NCBI GenBank assembly: GCA_003247135.1 | Contig: QKAW01000011.1 | Location: 143,621 to 207,620 of the forward strand | DNA from: Spirochaetales bacterium | Lineage (GTDB): Bacteria; Spirochaetota; Spirochaetia; DSM-2461 | Reading direction: 5' to 3' | Length of the DNA: 64,000 nucleotides | Part shown: piece after piece, positions 46,501 through 55,637 of the stretch | How positions within the stretch are numbered: position 1 is the first letter of the stretch | Layout of the letters: every line of letters starts with the position of its first letter | The notes under the pieces: generated by a model | Seen by the model: only the letters and a program-made list of their open reading frames with translations | What the model was told of the DNA's origin: nothing | The model's database searches: none | Made by a program: the position numbers and the translations under genes

Positions 46501-46568
46501 TTTTAATACCGGTACTATATAATTTTATTGAAAAAAGAAAGGAAAATATCAATGAACAAAAAATATAG
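43500..46568 (+). CDS. RND family efflux transporter, inner-membrane pump
   Basis: 1022 residues with the 12-helix, two-loop AcrB/HAE-type layout: helix 1 (about 12-30), first periplasmic loop (about 35-330), helices 2-6, second loop (about 555-855) and helices 8-12. The first-half helix 4 has GMLVDPSIVVLENIH, where AcrB has two adjacent proton-relay Asp; here the second is Pro. It should pump hydrophobic compounds with proton motive force. The end overlaps the start of the following lipoprotein gene by 17 bases. Confidence 0.93.
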   Translation: MKLSDYSIKHPVIITIGLITAVVFSLIAYNNLSAQFLPDITQPQAFIITTYPGVSAKRVEKEVSKKVADALVTIPGIKDMTTDSRDSVSVVQLTFSESENVETLLPVIREKLNIIGDSLPKDISAAPEIHVSSVATYLPIMTFAIESDVDLLELTKYAEDTIVPSLFSVQDVSKVLVHGGKYNEVEIKLHLEKLNAKGISVLNIREIIGSSNVSIPSGTEFYQDSEVNIRTSGEFSSISEIENLIVGYKDGGAIYLKDLATISVVTTAPDVYITSNGQEVPFIEVFRREGGDVLGIIDGVKEKLQRMQEQTKGKLNFEIIKDDSKITEKSISSVIQSAIMGTILAILVILLFLHNFKATVIIGISIPLSILLTFIGFYFSGVTLNILSLSGMTVALGMLVDPSIVVLENIHNKLEAGLIPSEASSVGAGEVGGAVIASATTSICVFAPLLFLTGVVGIFMGGVAKTMIFALTASVMVALLVLPFLTSKLMKKSKHSGITGKLSDKIGSLISKLDIVYRKTLEGSLKHGKFIIFFVISIFIISLISLTTMGTSFIPSVDSGEFEIEMSYPDGFGLEKSLEKSRQIEQIVLETVPEITTSLIVTNKSSATGYFSLIDKKMRDRDVFKVIEVLQSTLTPKVIDAEIKVRNAGMDSVMALATGGQGFIIDVKGNNLDELEIAGNQIEHILSMDSAVISTEMSLNSNRKEIVSNLMLDKMGSLGITPYEAAITTRLLFNGDKIGTFSSGNEDMDIRILSDLHGNPITSETFETMTIVSRNGENVNFSTFSTMEVVPTLDNIKTTDRIYSLKVMGLLNTSETGAISSRMRESLSKIDFPIGIEWSIGGSAGLWSDSLASLLLVLGVAIFLVYVVMVIQFERFVQPLIIMASIPFCLIGVIFGLKIFGSNLSLISFLALISLGGIVVNNAIVLIDYINFLRKEKGYKLMDAIIEGGSSRIQPILMTTLTTMLGVIPMATGTGEGADMYAPLGQAIFGGLITSTLITLILIPVLYNFIEKRKENINEQKI

Positions 46569-48192
46569 AATATGTCTTATTATAACACTTACAGTTATAG
46601 CTTTACTTGTAACATCCTGTTCTTCAGTCTTTACATCCTCCATTAGTGGGAATTTAAAAAACAGAGAGGAGTACGATGAAAATCCAGATAATGGAGATGT
46701 AGCCAATGCCCTTGTCTACCTTTATCTGGATGCAGCAACAAGAGATGCCAGTTTTAATGCATCCGCGGCTAGTGGATACTACGCTGCAACCGAAAGTGAT
46801 AATAATGGTGCTTATACCTTAAATGGAATAATCTGGGAAAATCTAACTCCACAGTTTGGTAAAACAGCTGACCGTAAAGAGGTTTTCCTTTTAATATATC
46901 ATCCTGATTATGGTTGGGTTAAAAACAGCCATAGTATAATACTCTCTTCTGATGTTAGTAACAGTATTTCTACAATCTTTTTAACAGATATTCTTAACCA
47001 GGCGAATATAGAAGGCTATGTATATGATGAAGTTGAGAATGAAGGTGCAGAGCCTACAGGACTTCAAGGTGTAGCAGTAAATGTATATATCCCGACATCC
47101 TGGGTTAATACAAATGGGGTTATAACGGATGTTATCTATCCAAGAGATCCGGACTATACTTTTACAACAGATATAGATGGAATGTACGAAGGTGAGATTA
47201 CTTTTCTCCACAATCCTGTTGGAGCTGACTTGGGGAAATCTGAAATTATGCTAACCTATGAATTAAACAACTATGAACCAAAGGACAGCGATATTAAAAA
47301 TGATAAAGATCTTGACTTTGATGGTGAGGCTACGGATTTTTACCTTACTGCTAATATTTTAAAAGATAAACTCAACAAGTTAACAGATGTAACCATGGCT
47401 CAAATTGAGGAGAATGGGACAGCTACACTAGAGGGAAAAATTCTTAGATGGCGTGGTTCAACAACAAACGAACAGGAACTTATGCAAGGAGTAACTGTTG
47501 ATATTTATGTGGCTGATTTCTGGAGCTATCTGGATGATAATACAATAGATCCAGCATCTATCAAGTACCCTAAAGAGCCAACATATACACTGAATAGCAA
47601 TAATGAAGGTATTTATACCCAGGAAGTTACATATTTTATTAGAAACAGCAGAAAAGATAATAAAGGAACAGTTCCTGTTGCAATAAGATATGAGCTTGAT
47701 GGTTATAAAATTGACAAAAATATCGACTCTGATTTAGGGGACTCTAAAATTGATATAAATCTGGATGGAGTAATTGACTCAAAAGATGATAACCTGCTCT
47801 ATGCAACTTTAAAACAGGATCAGATTACAACTCTCCCAGACCTAGATATTAAACAGATAAATTTTACAACCTCTCTTTCAGGTATAATTTTAAATCCATC
47901 AAGTTCTGATTCAGATAAAGGTGTTAGTAATAAAAACATAACAATATCATTTACAACAAGTAATGGAGATAAAAGTTTCTCTACAGTTAGTGAAACTGTG
48001 TCAATAAACAACTCAATTGCCGAAAAAGGACATTACTCTTTTGATAATATTACGTGGGTTGATGATACATATACTACAGATCAGAGCAGCCTAAATTTAA
48101 CTATAAGTGTTGAAGATATTACTACTTTATTAACACCAACCAAGAGTATAAGTTCCGGAAAAAGTAACAGTTTCCAGATTGAGATAAATTAA
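46552..48192 (+). CDS. Tandem-repeat lipoprotein encoded inside an RND operon, function unknown
   Basis: 546 residues from the ATG at 46552 (an in-frame ATG at 46528 would lie deeper inside the pump gene). Signal and lipobox are LTVIALLVTSC. The body contains at least two long homologous modules of about 130-140 residues (about 155-290 and 292-440), each with a GVxVxxYxxxxW start, YPxxPxYT, GxYxxEVT, YELxxY, a DxxxDG acidic segment and an LxDxxxxQI end, plus related flanking pieces. The modules look like beta-sandwich carboxypeptidase-regulatory or Cna-B-like domains. It sits between the pump and the outer-membrane channel, suggesting an accessory envelope role. No family recognised. Confidence 0.72.
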   Translation: MNKKYRICLIITLTVIALLVTSCSSVFTSSISGNLKNREEYDENPDNGDVANALVYLYLDAATRDASFNASAASGYYAATESDNNGAYTLNGIIWENLTPQFGKTADRKEVFLLIYHPDYGWVKNSHSIILSSDVSNSISTIFLTDILNQANIEGYVYDEVENEGAEPTGLQGVAVNVYIPTSWVNTNGVITDVIYPRDPDYTFTTDIDGMYEGEITFLHNPVGADLGKSEIMLTYELNNYEPKDSDIKNDKDLDFDGEATDFYLTANILKDKLNKLTDVTMAQIEENGTATLEGKILRWRGSTTNEQELMQGVTVDIYVADFWSYLDDNTIDPASIKYPKEPTYTLNSNNEGIYTQEVTYFIRNSRKDNKGTVPVAIRYELDGYKIDKNIDSDLGDSKIDINLDGVIDSKDDNLLYATLKQDQITTLPDLDIKQINFTTSLSGIILNPSSSDSDKGVSNKNITISFTTSNGDKSFSTVSETVSINNSIAEKGHYSFDNITWVDDTYTTDQSSLNLTISVEDITTLLTPTKSISSGKSNSFQIEIN

Positions 48193-49556
48193 TGAGAAAG
48201 CAAGTATTTATTTTATTTATACTCATTATCTCCTTTCATACTTATTCAGATAAGCTGAGTTATAATGAATTTATTACCAGATCCTACGAAACTGAAATGA
48301 AGATAAAACAGTACGATTCTGAATTAAATGCTGCAAATAGTGAGGTAAAAAAGGCATCAGCAAAATTCTTTCCCAAAATAGATTTTACCAGTTCCTATAC
48401 ATATCAACAGAATCCCATGGAACCTATTTATATAAATACATCAGATTTTGCTGGATTAATACCTGGGTTTGGAAATTCATCAACTGTTGATAGAATAAAA
48501 ATTATAGACTCACCTGAACCAAACTATTTTGATTTCGGTTTAAAAATTACACAACCTATTTTCACTTGGGGAAAAATTTCAAATGGTAAGAGAATTTATG
48601 AAACCCTTTCAGATGTAAAATTTATTGAACAATCAAATTATAAAAAAGAGTTAGCAACAAAAATAAAAATTTACTATTATACTTTAGCCATTTTAACCAA
48701 AACCAGAGAACTTGTTCAGAACCAGATTGTATCTGCAACAATTTTAAAGGAGTTAACTCAACAGAATTATAATAATGGTTTTATTGAATATTCTACTTTA
48801 CTGGAGATTGAATATCTTTCGGTTGACCTTGAAAGAGGTTTTAATGAGATAAAATATCAACTGGATAACAGTTTAAATAATCTGAAATACATTATAAATG
48901 ATAATAATTTAACTCTGAATTCCCTTAATCTGGATGTTGATTTAAACTATTCAAAACTTAAAACAGATTATTCTCAAAATGAAATTGAAGAGCTTTTAAA
49001 TAAATCCGGAAAACTAACCCAACTTGATGAAGTAAAAAAAATTAAAGAACTGGAGTTAAAAATTTCCAGAGGTAGTTCAATTCTTCTTCCTGACCTTGCT
49101 CTTCAAATAGATATGAATTATAGTGGCTCCCGATTGCCCCTTGCAGAAACAGATTGGTTCCGAAAGGATAAATACGGTTTAAACTTCTCCTTTGCAATTA
49201 AAACAACACTTTTTGATGGTGGAGAATCATGGAATGATACAAAACTAAAAAGCATAAACCTTAATGGTATAGCCATTCAAAGAGATAACCTTTATAACAC
49301 TTTGCATCAGAATGTAAATGAAAAAATATACAAACTGGAATTTTCTAAATTAAAACTTAATAACCTGAATAAAAGAATAGATCTTACCAGGAGTAAAAAA
49401 GAGTTATCCCAGATAAAGTTTAACCAGGGTCTGATATTGGAAAGCGAACTTATAGAGGATGATATTGAATACAACCTTGACTATATAAATTATTACAATG
49501 AGATGTTAAATTTCTATATTGACTATTTTACTCTGGAAAATCTTCTGGAAAACTAA
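48192..49556 (+). CDS. TolC-family outer-membrane efflux protein
   Basis: 454 residues with signal peptide (MRKQVFILFILIISFHTYS). Two related halves of long helices with interspersed strands are typical of TolC/OEP: first AANSEVKKASAKFFPKIDFTSSYTY, second ISRGSSILLPDLALQIDMNYSG. It provides the outer-membrane exit for the RND pump. It starts at the last base of the lipoprotein stop codon (TAATG). Its stop overlaps the convergent C26 gene by four bases. Confidence 0.92.
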   Translation: MRKQVFILFILIISFHTYSDKLSYNEFITRSYETEMKIKQYDSELNAANSEVKKASAKFFPKIDFTSSYTYQQNPMEPIYINTSDFAGLIPGFGNSSTVDRIKIIDSPEPNYFDFGLKITQPIFTWGKISNGKRIYETLSDVKFIEQSNYKKELATKIKIYYYTLAILTKTRELVQNQIVSATILKELTQQNYNNGFIEYSTLLEIEYLSVDLERGFNEIKYQLDNSLNNLKYIINDNNLTLNSLNLDVDLNYSKLKTDYSQNEIEELLNKSGKLTQLDEVKKIKELELKISRGSSILLPDLALQIDMNYSGSRLPLAETDWFRKDKYGLNFSFAIKTTLFDGGESWNDTKLKSINLNGIAIQRDNLYNTLHQNVNEKIYKLEFSKLKLNNLNKRIDLTRSKKELSQIKFNQGLILESELIEDDIEYNLDYINYYNEMLNFYIDYFTLENLLEN

Positions 49557-50338
49557 ATGTGATACATAAAGGGGTAGCCAATTCTATCTAGGGCTAAATC
49601 CACTAAATATTTAAAAAGACACCGAAATTCAGGGTAGGAATTCACAAGATCCTCGGGGTGCCACTGTACACCAAAAAGTGTTTTATTATCCTTCATCTCA
49701 ACTGCTTCTACAATTCCGTCTTCTGAAAAAGCTGTTGGAATTAAGCCATTGCCAAACTCTTTTATTGCCTGATGATGGAAAGAGTTAACAAGAAAACTCT
49801 TGTTTTTAAAAAGAGTTCTCAAAACCGAGCCATCCTCAACTATTACTTTATGATATAGTCTGTCTACTGGCATATTGGTTGGATTATGGCCATGAACGGA
49901 TTGAACCTGAGTAAAAATATCCTGATAAAGAGTACCTCCTAAAGCTACATTTATTATTTGTATACCTCGACAAATTCCAAATACTGGAATTTTCTTCTCA
50001 ATTGCACCCTTTACAAGAGCAATTTCAAAAAGATCCCTCTCTACAGAAAAGTAGTCAACTTCTTTTACAGGATTCTCTCCATAAAGATATGGTGAGACAT
50101 CAACCCCTCCGGAAATTATTAATGCATCAATTCTATCAAGATAGGCATAGGAAACATCCGGGTCTTTACACTCTGGAATTACAATTGGAATTCCTCCGGC
50201 TAACTCAATGGATTCTATATAGTGATAACTTACATTAACTCTTTTTTTTTGTGGTGTAGGTTCAGTAAATGCTGTAAGACCAATAACGGGTTTTATGGAC
50301 ACTGAACTATTCCCTGGGCCCATAAACAGCCTCCACAA
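49553..50338 (-). CDS. Peptidase C26 / gamma-glutamyl-gamma-aminobutyrate hydrolase-like class I amidotransferase
   Basis: Up to 261 residues. Catalytic triad of the class I glutamine amidotransferase fold: Cys in FGICRGIQIINVAL, His and Glu in GVQWHPEDL; also SGGVDVSP and VNSFHHQAI. Family members remove gamma-glutamyl groups (PuuD-like). The start is uncertain: ATG at 50338 or 50323, both inside the upstream radical SAM gene, or GTG at 50302, just before the conserved IKPVIGLT. An A9 run encodes KK near the N-terminus. Substrate not determined. Confidence 0.85.
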   Translation of the reverse strand: MWRLFMGPGNSSVSIKPVIGLTAFTEPTPQKKRVNVSYHYIESIELAGGIPIVIPECKDPDVSYAYLDRIDALIISGGVDVSPYLYGENPVKEVDYFSVERDLFEIALVKGAIEKKIPVFGICRGIQIINVALGGTLYQDIFTQVQSVHGHNPTNMPVDRLYHKVIVEDGSVLRTLFKNKSFLVNSFHHQAIKEFGNGLIPTAFSEDGIVEAVEMKDNKTLFGVQWHPEDLVNSYPEFRCLFKYLVDLALDRIGYPFMYHI

Positions 50339-51414
50339 ACTGTTGGTTTATTACCAAAACAGTCCTCACTATTGGATTCAAGACGCTCACAACCGCCACA
50401 TGATGTACATGGAGAAAATCCAAAATTATCAACTTTATCCCTAAAATCTGCATAATCTTTATTAAACCAAATTTCAGTTAATTTTGAATCATTAATATTT
50501 CCATAGGATAGAGGATTAATCTCCCGTTCATAATTATTCAAAAAAGTCTTATTTTTGTATAATAGAGATAAACAGGGAGCAACCCTGCCATCAGCACCAA
50601 TAACCACACAATTCTCTTTAACAAATTTACAATAATTATATTTTATTGAACTATCAACTCCCATATTGTGTATTACAACATCACTGTCTTTTTTTATCCG
50701 GTCTAAACTTTCGGCAACATTTGGTAAATTATCCATTGCTGGTAAATCCACAACAATCTTATCCGGGTTTGGAATCTCTCCCTGGGTTAGAGTTAAGTTA
50801 TATAATGCTTCAGAAACCATATCCCGGGTATATGGAATAACATTTGTTACCTTTAAAAAAGATGCTCCAAGTTTTTTCCCCAGCTCCTTGATCTCCGGTA
50901 ATTCATGAATGTTACTTTTCATAGCAACAAAGGAAATTCCCAATTTTAAATCACTTTTATAATCCTTTATATAGGCCTTTAATCTAATTAAATTTGTAAT
51001 TAGATCATTATGGCTTGCACCAATACGGATCTCCTCATAATTTTTTGCTGAAGCTCCATCAATAGATATCCAGATTGTATTTAACCCGGACAAAACAAGA
51101 TCTTTACACATTACATCATTAAGCAATAAACCATTGGAAATCATCTCAACATTAAGTGATGCACTTTTACAAAGTTTTATCATTTCCCATATACTATCAT
51201 GACATAATGGCTCTCCAAATCCGGAAAACATAATACTTTTTAAAGTAGGTATACTTTTGAATTCCTGGGCTAAACTTCTAAATCTATTAATTGAAATCTC
51301 AATAAATTCATGCTCCCATGTATTTCTGATACAGGTAGAGCATTTTAAATTACAGTGGTTTGTTGGTTCAATATATATTTTTTCAGGCCCAGAAATATTT
51401 TTATTAAAGTTCAT
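50293..51414 (-). CDS. Radical SAM/SPASM protein, resembles tungsten-cofactor oxidoreductase maturase
   Basis: 373 residues. The radical SAM motif CNLKCSTC (Cys21, 25, 28) lies in IYIEPTNHCNLKCSTC. The C-terminal SPASM region binds further clusters (CKFVKENCVVIGADGRVAPC, then FSPCTSCGGCE). The end CGGCLWAQGIVQCP is, as far as can be recalled, characteristic of the maturase associated with tungsten-dependent aldehyde ferredoxin oxidoreductases. No such oxidoreductase or tungstate transporter is in the window, so the partner lies elsewhere or the target differs. It overlaps the C26 gene and follows the chemoreceptor by two bases. Confidence 0.78.
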   Translation of the reverse strand: MNFNKNISGPEKIYIEPTNHCNLKCSTCIRNTWEHEFIEISINRFRSLAQEFKSIPTLKSIMFSGFGEPLCHDSIWEMIKLCKSASLNVEMISNGLLLNDVMCKDLVLSGLNTIWISIDGASAKNYEEIRIGASHNDLITNLIRLKAYIKDYKSDLKLGISFVAMKSNIHELPEIKELGKKLGASFLKVTNVIPYTRDMVSEALYNLTLTQGEIPNPDKIVVDLPAMDNLPNVAESLDRIKKDSDVVIHNMGVDSSIKYNYCKFVKENCVVIGADGRVAPCLSLLYKNKTFLNNYEREINPLSYGNINDSKLTEIWFNKDYADFRDKVDNFGFSPCTSCGGCERLESNSEDCFGNKPTVCGGCLWAQGIVQCP

Positions 51415-51416
51415 TA

Positions 51417-53453
51417 CTATATAATAAATCCATGAAGAAGTTTCTCAAGATTATTTGTAGCTTCTTCATTTTCCATAATAACTTTTTTAAGCTCGTTTAT
51501 ACTTTCCTGGATAATTCCGGCTCCATCCGCCTGTTCTTCTGTTGCAGCTTCTATCTCCTTAAAACTCTTTGAAAGAAGTTCAAGAGACTGATTCATGACA
51601 TTATTTTTCTGCTGTTGTTCCTGGGTTATCTCTCTAATTGACTGTGTCGATTCCACTAAAGATGTAACTGCACTTAATACTTCATTTGCCCCGGCAGATT
51701 GTTCTTCCATTGCTGCAGAAACCTCTTGAATCAGAGAACTTGTACTTTTTACATCTCTACCTACCTGAACAAGTGCATTACCAGCCCCTTCTGAGAGTCT
51801 AACACCATCATTTACCAAAGTGACCATCTGTTTTATCAATTCCGAAATATGCTTTGCACTTACAGCGGAGTTTTCTGCAAGTTTTCTAACTTCCATAGCA
51901 ACAACAGCAAAGCCCTTTCCTGCCTCCCCTGCATGAGCTGCTTCTATTGCAGCATTCATTGCTAAAAGATTAGTCTGGGATGAAATTTTAGTTATTTCAG
52001 AAACCATCTGATTTATTTGGGATGTAAATTCTTCAACCTTTTTAACCGCAGTAACTGACTGGTTAACCGCCTGACTTCCCTGATCAGCAACACTTACAAG
52101 ATTCATACTTAAACTGTTGGCACTGTTTGTTGTCTGATTTACAGATTGTATATTTGCAACCATCTCTGTAATAGCACTTGAAGTCTGCTCTACATACTCA
52201 GCCTGTGTTTCTATATTTTCATTTACAGCGCTTACAGAGTTTAACATCTCTTTTATATTCCTTGTTGTATCATCTGCAATTTTAACCTGGGATTTAGTAC
52301 TTTTCTGAGTTTGTAAATTTGAACTAACTATACTTAACGTTGAGTTTTCTGTAGTCTCCAAGGCATTTTTTAATACAACAGCCGATGATTTTACATGCTG
52401 TCCTAAATCCTTAACATCCTTTAAAAGATATCGTAACCCACCCAAGAAATCATTTATCGTCCCAGTTAATTCACCCATCTCGTTAAATTCAAAAATTTCA
52501 AGCTGCTTTGTTAAATCACCTTCTCCATCTGCAATCTCTCTCATTTTATTCTGCAAATCCCTAACCTGTTTTCTTTGAAAAAGAGATGATGTGTACTGAA
52601 TTATTAATCCAAAAAACATAAGCTGAATAAAATATATTAGATAAATTGGTATTGTTGAATGTTCTTTCTCTCCTGCTATGTCATAAGGAAAAACAATCAT
52701 TTCCGGCTCTACCTGTAGTACCATAGCTGCCTGTTCTTTATACATTGTTCTTGCTTTATCTATTGTTATTTTCCCTGAAACCACATCATTTATGGACCAT
52801 TTATAATGTAGTTCAGCTGTATGTATCAACTGGCCGGCATCAAAAAAGTTAACAGAGACAAAAACCGTAAAAAACGTAATAGCAAGTATATTTTTCTTTA
52901 AAATTCCCAATCTTATACTGTTACTGTCAATGTGAGTAATTTTAAACAGGGTTCTGGCCCTGCTAATAATAATAGTAATAATGTTTATCTCAATAATAGA
53001 AAACACAATAGCAGCTGATATATAAAATAGAATTTTGGTTATAAACATTTCCAGCATAAAAGGAGTTGTTGCAACTGTTGCGACAAATTCTATAAAGTAA
53101 CCAACCATATTAACAATAAATATAAGCCGATTAAGTTTGGCTACTCGATCAAGTGCAACTTTTCTTTCATCTTCCTGTAAAGTTTCTCCATTATAGAGTT
53201 TCCTGGAAGCTAGGTAAAAAGGGTTTAAATATTTAATAAAAATAAAACCAATAATTGTTCCGGGAACAATACCATAAAGCAGAGAACCAAGAAGAGTTCT
53301 AATAATTAACAGTTTGGAATTTATAATTCCATGCATTAAACCCAATGTGATATTTATTGTAAATTTCGACATCAGAACACTGGCAGACATAACAATAATA
53401 GACGTAATTAAAATTCTAACTCTGAATTTAGGAAAATTATCAAAACTGGTCAT
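51417..53453 (-). CDS. Methyl-accepting chemotaxis protein
   Basis: 678 residues from the ATG at 53453, chosen because AAGGAG lies six bases upstream; an in-frame ATG at 53492 lacks one. About six membrane helices (to about 305) surround a short periplasmic loop, followed by HAMP ([23 protein letters not shown]) and a canonical signalling domain with [19 protein letters not shown]. It should signal to CheA/CheW. Its end is two bases from the radical SAM gene. Confidence 0.9.
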   Translation of the reverse strand: MTSFDNFPKFRVRILITSIIVMSASVLMSKFTINITLGLMHGIINSKLLIIRTLLGSLLYGIVPGTIIGFIFIKYLNPFYLASRKLYNGETLQEDERKVALDRVAKLNRLIFIVNMVGYFIEFVATVATTPFMLEMFITKILFYISAAIVFSIIEINIITIIISRARTLFKITHIDSNSIRLGILKKNILAITFFTVFVSVNFFDAGQLIHTAELHYKWSINDVVSGKITIDKARTMYKEQAAMVLQVEPEMIVFPYDIAGEKEHSTIPIYLIYFIQLMFFGLIIQYTSSLFQRKQVRDLQNKMREIADGEGDLTKQLEIFEFNEMGELTGTINDFLGGLRYLLKDVKDLGQHVKSSAVVLKNALETTENSTLSIVSSNLQTQKSTKSQVKIADDTTRNIKEMLNSVSAVNENIETQAEYVEQTSSAITEMVANIQSVNQTTNSANSLSMNLVSVADQGSQAVNQSVTAVKKVEEFTSQINQMVSEITKISSQTNLLAMNAAIEAAHAGEAGKGFAVVAMEVRKLAENSAVSAKHISELIKQMVTLVNDGVRLSEGAGNALVQVGRDVKSTSSLIQEVSAAMEEQSAGANEVLSAVTSLVESTQSIREITQEQQQKNNVMNQSLELLSKSFKEIEAATEEQADGAGIIQESINELKKVIMENEEATNNLEKLLHGFII

Positions 53454-53515
53454 AAGTAACTCCTTATATAATAATCTTGCTTTTAAAAACATTTTACAAG
53501 ATAAAATTATAATTT

Positions 53516-54643
53516 TTATAGGTTTTTATATTTTTTAGCTCTATGTAAAAGACCAGACTTAATAAGGGTGCATCTGTTTCTTCCATCTTTTTTTGATGAG
53601 TATAATCCTTCATCAGCCTTATTAAAAAGATTGGTTGAATCGGGGTTTAAACTCCATGAATAGACACTTACTCCAATACTAACTGTAACCTTGAGTAGAT
53701 TATCATTATATTTTACTTCCATCTTTTGGATTGATTTTCTAATTCTTTCAGCTATTATCTCCGCTTCTGCTCCTTTTGTTTCAGGAAGGAGAACTGAAAA
53801 CTCTTCACCGCCGAACCTGGAAATAACATCCATCTCCCTAAGATGATATTTAAGATTATTCGCTATACTTATAATAACTTCGTCACCGGCTAAATGCCCA
53901 AATCTATCATTTAGTTTTTTGAAATGGTCGATATCAATAACCATAAGTGAAAAGTACAATCTACTTCTATAAGCTCTTGCAATCTCCTCATTAACTCTTC
54001 TAATAAAAAATGTGTGGTTATATAATCCTGTTTTAGAATCTTTTACAGAGTTATTGTAATGAATATTATTTTGTATCCCTACTGAAATAAATTTTATTAA
54101 TCGATCTATGTAATCCAATTCACTCTTTGTATAGGAATCATCCAAAATTTTTGCACCAAAGAAAATTAGACCATATAGTCCGGAATAACCTTTTATTGGT
54201 ATTACAATCTCAGTTTTCAAACTGGAAAAAATATTATTATAATTACTGTTAATAATTAAATCTTTAAGATTTGAAATATGAACAGAGCTTTCATTATTTA
54301 CAAAAAGAGGCTCAAAATCCTTCAGGCTTGTAAAATTAATAGTTGATACTGATTTTTTTAGATTCTGATATGTAATTACCCTAAGATCACTATCTGATTC
54401 CCCATTTTTAAGTATAACAACAAGTGTTGATGGAACAAACTTACTTGATAAACACTCTGTTAAAAATTCAATTAAATCATCTATGGATCTCTTTTTAAAA
54501 ATGTCATAAGCCTCAGAAATTGTTTCTACCAGTTCTTTATTATCTTTTTTTAGTTTCTCAATATAGTCAAATATTCCAATTTTTTGCAGTAAATTGTAAT
54601 TGCTAATTAATAAGGGATTTACAGAGATATCCTTCCATTCCAT
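53516..54643 (-). CDS. GAF-like domain diguanylate cyclase
   Basis: 375 residues, soluble. The N-terminal half (about 60-200) looks like a GAF sensor domain; the C-terminal GGDEF domain has [20 protein letters not shown], the active-site motif FGGEEF and the inhibitory site RxxD (REMD) five residues upstream. It should make c-di-GMP under product inhibition. A candidate leaderless promoter lies upstream. It ends 62 bases before the following chemoreceptor start. Confidence 0.92.
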   Translation of the reverse strand: MEWKDISVNPLLISNYNLLQKIGIFDYIEKLKKDNKELVETISEAYDIFKKRSIDDLIEFLTECLSSKFVPSTLVVILKNGESDSDLRVITYQNLKKSVSTINFTSLKDFEPLFVNNESSVHISNLKDLIINSNYNNIFSSLKTEIVIPIKGYSGLYGLIFFGAKILDDSYTKSELDYIDRLIKFISVGIQNNIHYNNSVKDSKTGLYNHTFFIRRVNEEIARAYRSRLYFSLMVIDIDHFKKLNDRFGHLAGDEVIISIANNLKYHLREMDVISRFGGEEFSVLLPETKGAEAEIIAERIRKSIQKMEVKYNDNLLKVTVSIGVSVYSWSLNPDSTNLFNKADEGLYSSKKDGRNRCTLIKSGLLHRAKKYKNL

Positions 54644-54678
54644 GCAAGTATAATAGTTTATAATTTTAAATTTGAAAA
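54644..54678 (-). promoter_or_regulatory. Putative leaderless promoter of the diguanylate cyclase gene
   Basis: On the minus strand, TTTTCA (plus 54673-54678), 17-base spacer, TATTAT (plus 54650-54655), then six bases to the ATG at 54643. No Shine-Dalgarno sequence. Confidence 0.45.
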
Positions 54679-54800
54679 CATAAACATTATTCTAGATTCT
54701 TAAAAAATTTCTGTTTACAGATACAAAAATGTTAAAAATCGAAAAAATTAAGGCTTAAAGTCTATATTACACAAATAGTGCGGTATTTATCTAAATATCA

Positions 54801-54850
54801 TTGAAAATTATAGCGTGTAAAACTATTATCTAAAATAAATTGTCCGGAGG
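54801..54850 (+). promoter_or_regulatory. Promoter and ribosome binding site of the D-glutamate/5-oxoproline operon
   Basis: TTGAAA (54801-54806), a 17-base spacer and TATTAT (54824-54829) form a good housekeeping-type promoter. CGGAGG (54845-54850) four bases before the ATG at 54855 is a strong ribosome binding site, in contrast to the many starts here without one. Confidence 0.6.
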
Positions 54851-54854
54851 AAAA

Positions 54855-55637
54855 ATGGTATATAATTCAGGTGAAAAAGTACGAAAAGCTTGCAGAAACA
54901 AAAGTTTAACAAAACAAACATCAGGTTTAGCTCCTGGTTTTGTTCAGGCAAATTTGGTTATTCTTCCAAAAGACTGGGCTTGGGATTTTATTGTTTTTGC
55001 CCAAAGAAATCCTAAACCATGCCCAATACTGGAAGTTGGAGAATTAGGAGATTATACCACAAAATTCCTGGCAAAAAGTGCTGATATAAGAACAGACCTA
55101 CCAAAATACAGAGTTTTTAAAAATGGAAAAATGGAAGATGAAGTTACTGATTTAATTAACCTTTGGCAGGATGACTACATATACTTTTTAATTGGTTGCA
55201 GTTTCAGTTTTGAAGAGGCACTTTTATATTCTGGCCTAGAAATTCGACATATAACCCAGAACAGAAATGTCCCAATGTATAAAACAAACATTATTTGTAG
55301 TGCAGCAGGCAGATTTAAAGAGACTCCAATGGTTGTCTCCATGAGACCATTTAAAACAACCGATGTGATAAAAGCAGTAACAATTACCCGGGAGTTTCCA
55401 GGTGTTCATGGTGCACCGGTTCATATAGGAAATCCTGAAATTATAGGAATAGAAGATATAAATAGACCGGATTGGGGTGATTCTGTCACAATTGATAAAG
55501 ATGAAGTTCCACTCTTCTGGGCTTGCGGAGTAACACCACAGATGGCTGCTACAGTGGCAGCACCCCCAATTATGATTACCCATTCACCTGGACACATGTT
55601 TGTTGGAGACCTTAAAAACTATGAATTCAAAATATAA
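54855..55637 (+). CDS. DUF1445 putative hydro-lyase (D-glutamate cyclase N-terminal-domain family)
   Basis: 260 residues. Family patterns are SGLAPGFVQANLVILP near the N-terminus, CPILEVGELGDY, FLIGCSFSFEEALL, RFKETPMVVSMRP, HIGNPEIIGI and the C-terminal FWACGVTPQMAA and THSPGHMFVGD. In mitochondrial D-glutamate cyclase (DGLUCY), this domain is fused to a DUF4392 domain; here the DUF4392 protein is a separate gene overlapping by 17 bases. Its own reaction is not established. The ATG at 54855 was chosen for its strong ribosome binding site. First gene of a seven-gene operon for D-glutamate and 5-oxoproline. Confidence 0.85.
   Translation: MVYNSGEKVRKACRNKSLTKQTSGLAPGFVQANLVILPKDWAWDFIVFAQRNPKPCPILEVGELGDYTTKFLAKSADIRTDLPKYRVFKNGKMEDEVTDLINLWQDDYIYFLIGCSFSFEEALLYSGLEIRHITQNRNVPMYKTNIICSAAGRFKETPMVVSMRPFKTTDVIKAVTITREFPGVHGAPVHIGNPEIIGIEDINRPDWGDSVTIDKDEVPLFWACGVTPQMAATVAAPPIMITHSPGHMFVGDLKNYEFKI

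Noticed and set aside
50242..50250. A9 tract in the C26 gene as a phase-variation site
   Set aside because: Runs of A or T of this length are common in this AT-rich DNA and occur in many genes here, so there is no special signal.
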